From Thioalkalivibrio nitratireducens DSM 14787 (GTDB lineage: Bacteria > Pseudomonadota > Gammaproteobacteria > Ectothiorhodospirales > Ectothiorhodospiraceae): 64,000 bases of DNA. Of this stretch, positions 62,268 to 64,000 are shown piece after piece (the stretch's first letter is position 1; the number at the start of each line of letters is the position of its first letter). Both the position numbers and the translations under genes were made by a program. The stretch spans positions 1,364,001 to 1,428,000 of the forward strand of contig NC_019902.2 in the NCBI RefSeq assembly GCF_000321415.2. Reading direction: 5' to 3'. The notes under the pieces are model-generated. The model had not been told where the DNA came from. It did not search any database and saw only the letters and a program-made list of their open reading frames with translations.

Positions 62268-64000
62268 TCACGTTAACAGTTCGCGCAGACGGTAGAGCGC
62301 GTCCAGCGCTTCGCGCGGGGTCAACCGGTCCGGATCCAGCGCTTCGAGCGCCTCGACCACGGCGTCTGCCGGCCCGGGCTCGGCGATCGCGGGCGACGGG
62401 GCGAACAACGCGAGCTGGGTCGGGTCGGCCGCCGCCAGTGCCCTGGATTCCAGCTCCGCGAGGTGCTGGCGGGCGCGCTTGAGCACCGACGCGGGTACCC
62501 CGGCGAGGGCCGCCACCTGCAGGCCATAGCTCTGGTTCGCCGGTCCCTCCTGAACCTGATGCAGGAAGACCACCGTGTCGCGGTGCTCGATCGCATCGGT
62601 GTGCACGTTCGCCACACCGCGCTCGCGCTCGGCGAGCGTCGTGAGCTCGAAGTAATGCGTCGCGAACAGTGTCATCGACCGATTCTGCCGGGCCAGGCGC
62701 TCGGCGCATGCCAGCGCCAGCGCGAGGCCGTCGAAGGTGCTGGTGCCGCGGCCGATCTCGTCCATCAGGACCAGGCTTTCCGGCCCGGCGTTGTTCAGGA
62801 TGTTGGCCGCCTCGGTCATTTCCACCATGAAAGTGGAGCGACCGGAGGTTAGATCGTCGGAGGCGCCGATCCGGGTGAAGATGCGGTCCACCGGCCCGAT
62901 CCGCGCGGCCCGGGCAGGCACGAAACTGCCGATGCAGGCCAGGATCACGATCAGCGCGGCTTGGCGCATGTAGGTCGACTTGCCGCCCATGTTGGGTCCG
63001 GTGATCACCAGCAGACGCCGCGACTCCGGATCCAGCCGCAGGTCGTTGGGTACGAACGGGTCTTGCCGTGCCGACTCCACCACCGGGTGTCGCCCCGCTT
63101 CGATCACGATGCCCGGCTCGTCGCTGATCTCGGGACAGACCCAGTCCCGGCGCACGGCATTCTCGGCGAGCGCACAGAACGCGTCGAGTTCAGCGAGCGC
63201 ATCGGCAACAGCGCGCAGCGAATCGATCTCCCGCTGCAGATCCTCGAGCAGCCGTTCGTACAACTCGCGTTCCAGGCTCAGCGCGCGATCCCGGGCCGAG
63301 AGGATCTCGTCCTCGAACTGCTTGAGTTCCTCGGTGGTGTAGCGTTCGGCGTTCTTCAGCGTCTGGCGCCGCATGAAGCGTGCCGGTACCCGTTCGGACA
63401 GACTGCGCGGCACCTCGATGTAGTAGCCGTGGACGCGGTTGTACGCCACTTTCATCTGGGCGAGGCCCGTCGCCTCGCGCTCCCGCGCCTCGATCGCACG
63501 CAGAAAGCGGTCGGCGTCTGCCTGCATGCCGCGCAGGCGATCCAGTTCCGGGTCGAACCCAGGGCGGATGACCCCGCCGTCGCTGACCCGTAGTGGCGGC
63601 TGTTCCTCCAGCGCCCGGCGCAGCAACTCCGCAAGCGCCGCCCGCGGCTGCAGCCGTTCGCGGATCCCGTTCAGCACCGACGGCGGCAGATCCCCCGGTA
63701 AGGTCTGATGCAGTGCGGGCAGGCGTTCGAGACTGACCAGAAGCGCGACCAGATCGCGCGGGCGCGCCGTGCTGAGCGCGATGCGGCTGACGATGCGTTC
63801 GCAGTCGGCGACCCCTGCCAGCAGCTGGCGCAGGTCCCGGTACCCGCCGCCGTCGATGAGTTCGCGCACCACCGCGTGCCGTTCGCGGATCCGCGCGCGT
63901 TCCCGCAACGGCTGGCCCAGCCAGCGCCCGAGCAGTCGTGCCCCCATAGCGGTGCGCGTGCAGTCCAGGAGTGCAAGCAGACTGCCGGTGCGCTGCCCGG
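62268..64000 (-). CDS. mutS: DNA mismatch repair protein MutS, 3' part (start beyond the window)
   Basis: About 577 C-terminal residues; the frame is open through base 64000, so the N-terminal mismatch-binding domains are missing. Visible parts are the core/lever domain ([20 protein letters not shown]), the clamp, and the ATPase domain. Walker A is [20 protein letters not shown], then [40 protein letters not shown] and [14 protein letters not shown]. MutS recognises mismatches and recruits MutL. Confidence 0.96.
   Translation of the reverse strand, partial: GQRTGSLLALLDCTRTAMGARLLGRWLGQPLRERARIRERHAVVRELIDGGGYRDLRQLLAGVADCERIVSRIALSTARPRDLVALLVSLERLPALHQTLPGDLPPSVLNGIRERLQPRAALAELLRRALEEQPPLRVSDGGVIRPGFDPELDRLRGMQADADRFLRAIEAREREATGLAQMKVAYNRVHGYYIEVPRSLSERVPARFMRRQTLKNAERYTTEELKQFEDEILSARDRALSLERELYERLLEDLQREIDSLRAVADALAELDAFCALAENAVRRDWVCPEISDEPGIVIEAGRHPVVESARQDPFVPNDLRLDPESRRLLVITGPNMGGKSTYMRQAALIVILACIGSFVPARAARIGPVDRIFTRIGASDDLTSGRSTFMVEMTEAANILNNAGPESLVLMDEIGRGTSTFDGLALALACAERLARQNRSMTLFATHYFELTTLAERERGVANVHTDAIEHRDTVVFLHQVQEGPANQSYGLQVAALAGVPASVLKRARQHLAELESRALAAADPTQLALFAPSPAIAEPGPADAVVEALEALDPDRLTPREALDALYRLRELLT

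Overview
The window is high-GC (roughly two-thirds G+C by eye) chromosomal DNA from a gammaproteobacterium. Supporting signs are zipA, SMC with ScpA/ScpB instead of MukBEF, minCDE, ubiG, sdhCDAB with sdhE and a ygfX-like gene, the FdxA-type ferredoxin beside mutS, and prfB followed by lysS. Gene content and order resemble the Chromatiales/Ectothiorhodospiraceae (Thioalkalivibrio-like). That placement is inferred from gene recognition only; no search was run.

Region 1 (1-11.7 kb) is the accessory part. It begins with a ChaN/PDZ protein, a 40-residue membrane protein and a tRNA-Val(GAC) with a clear promoter and hairpin terminator. Next come an MFS (UMF1-type) transporter, a RAYT-like transposase that appears to have lost its catalytic residues, a 19-bp REP-like palindrome, and a broken second copy of the same transporter. 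A large RHS protein follows. About 160 residues of its N-terminal half are read in the wrong frame relative to the family, and its glycine-rich C-terminal tip is followed by an AT-richer small membrane gene, a candidate immunity gene. Dispersed repeats lie around these genes.

Region 2 (11.8-28.8 kb) holds a fused 5-oxoprolinase translationally overlapping a CHASE/PAS/GGDEF diguanylate cyclase, a DUF1295 membrane protein, minCDE, a YugP-type membrane zinc peptidase, a large MscS-family channel, mtgA, ubiG, a FGGY sugar kinase and queF.

Region 3 (28.8-45.1 kb) is core machinery: smc-zipA-ligA in tight succession, a lipoprotein parvulin isomerase, a YciI protein, a YciO/TsaC-like protein, an S2P-type protease, a DUF945 protein, trpS, scpA-scpB, moaB, rluB and two PsiE-like membrane proteins.

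Region 4 (45-64 kb) holds a COG4255-like protein, an 11-copy heptanucleotide tandem repeat, a 154-bp MITE-like element, prfB with its programmed +1 frameshift, lysS, a HAD hydrolase, an EF-G paralogue, ygfZ with a small membrane gene, sdhCDAB-sdhE, a continuous YgfX-NifU reading frame, pgm, a YqiB-like gene, a 7Fe ferredoxin and the 3' part of mutS, which runs off the right edge. Two copies of one composite intergenic repeat lie in opposite orientation on either side of the EF-G/ygfZ/sdh block. The items most worth following up are the YgfX-NifU frame, the apparently dead RAYT with its neighbouring broken transporter copy, the RHS tip with its membrane neighbour, and the MITE/heptamer tract before prfB.
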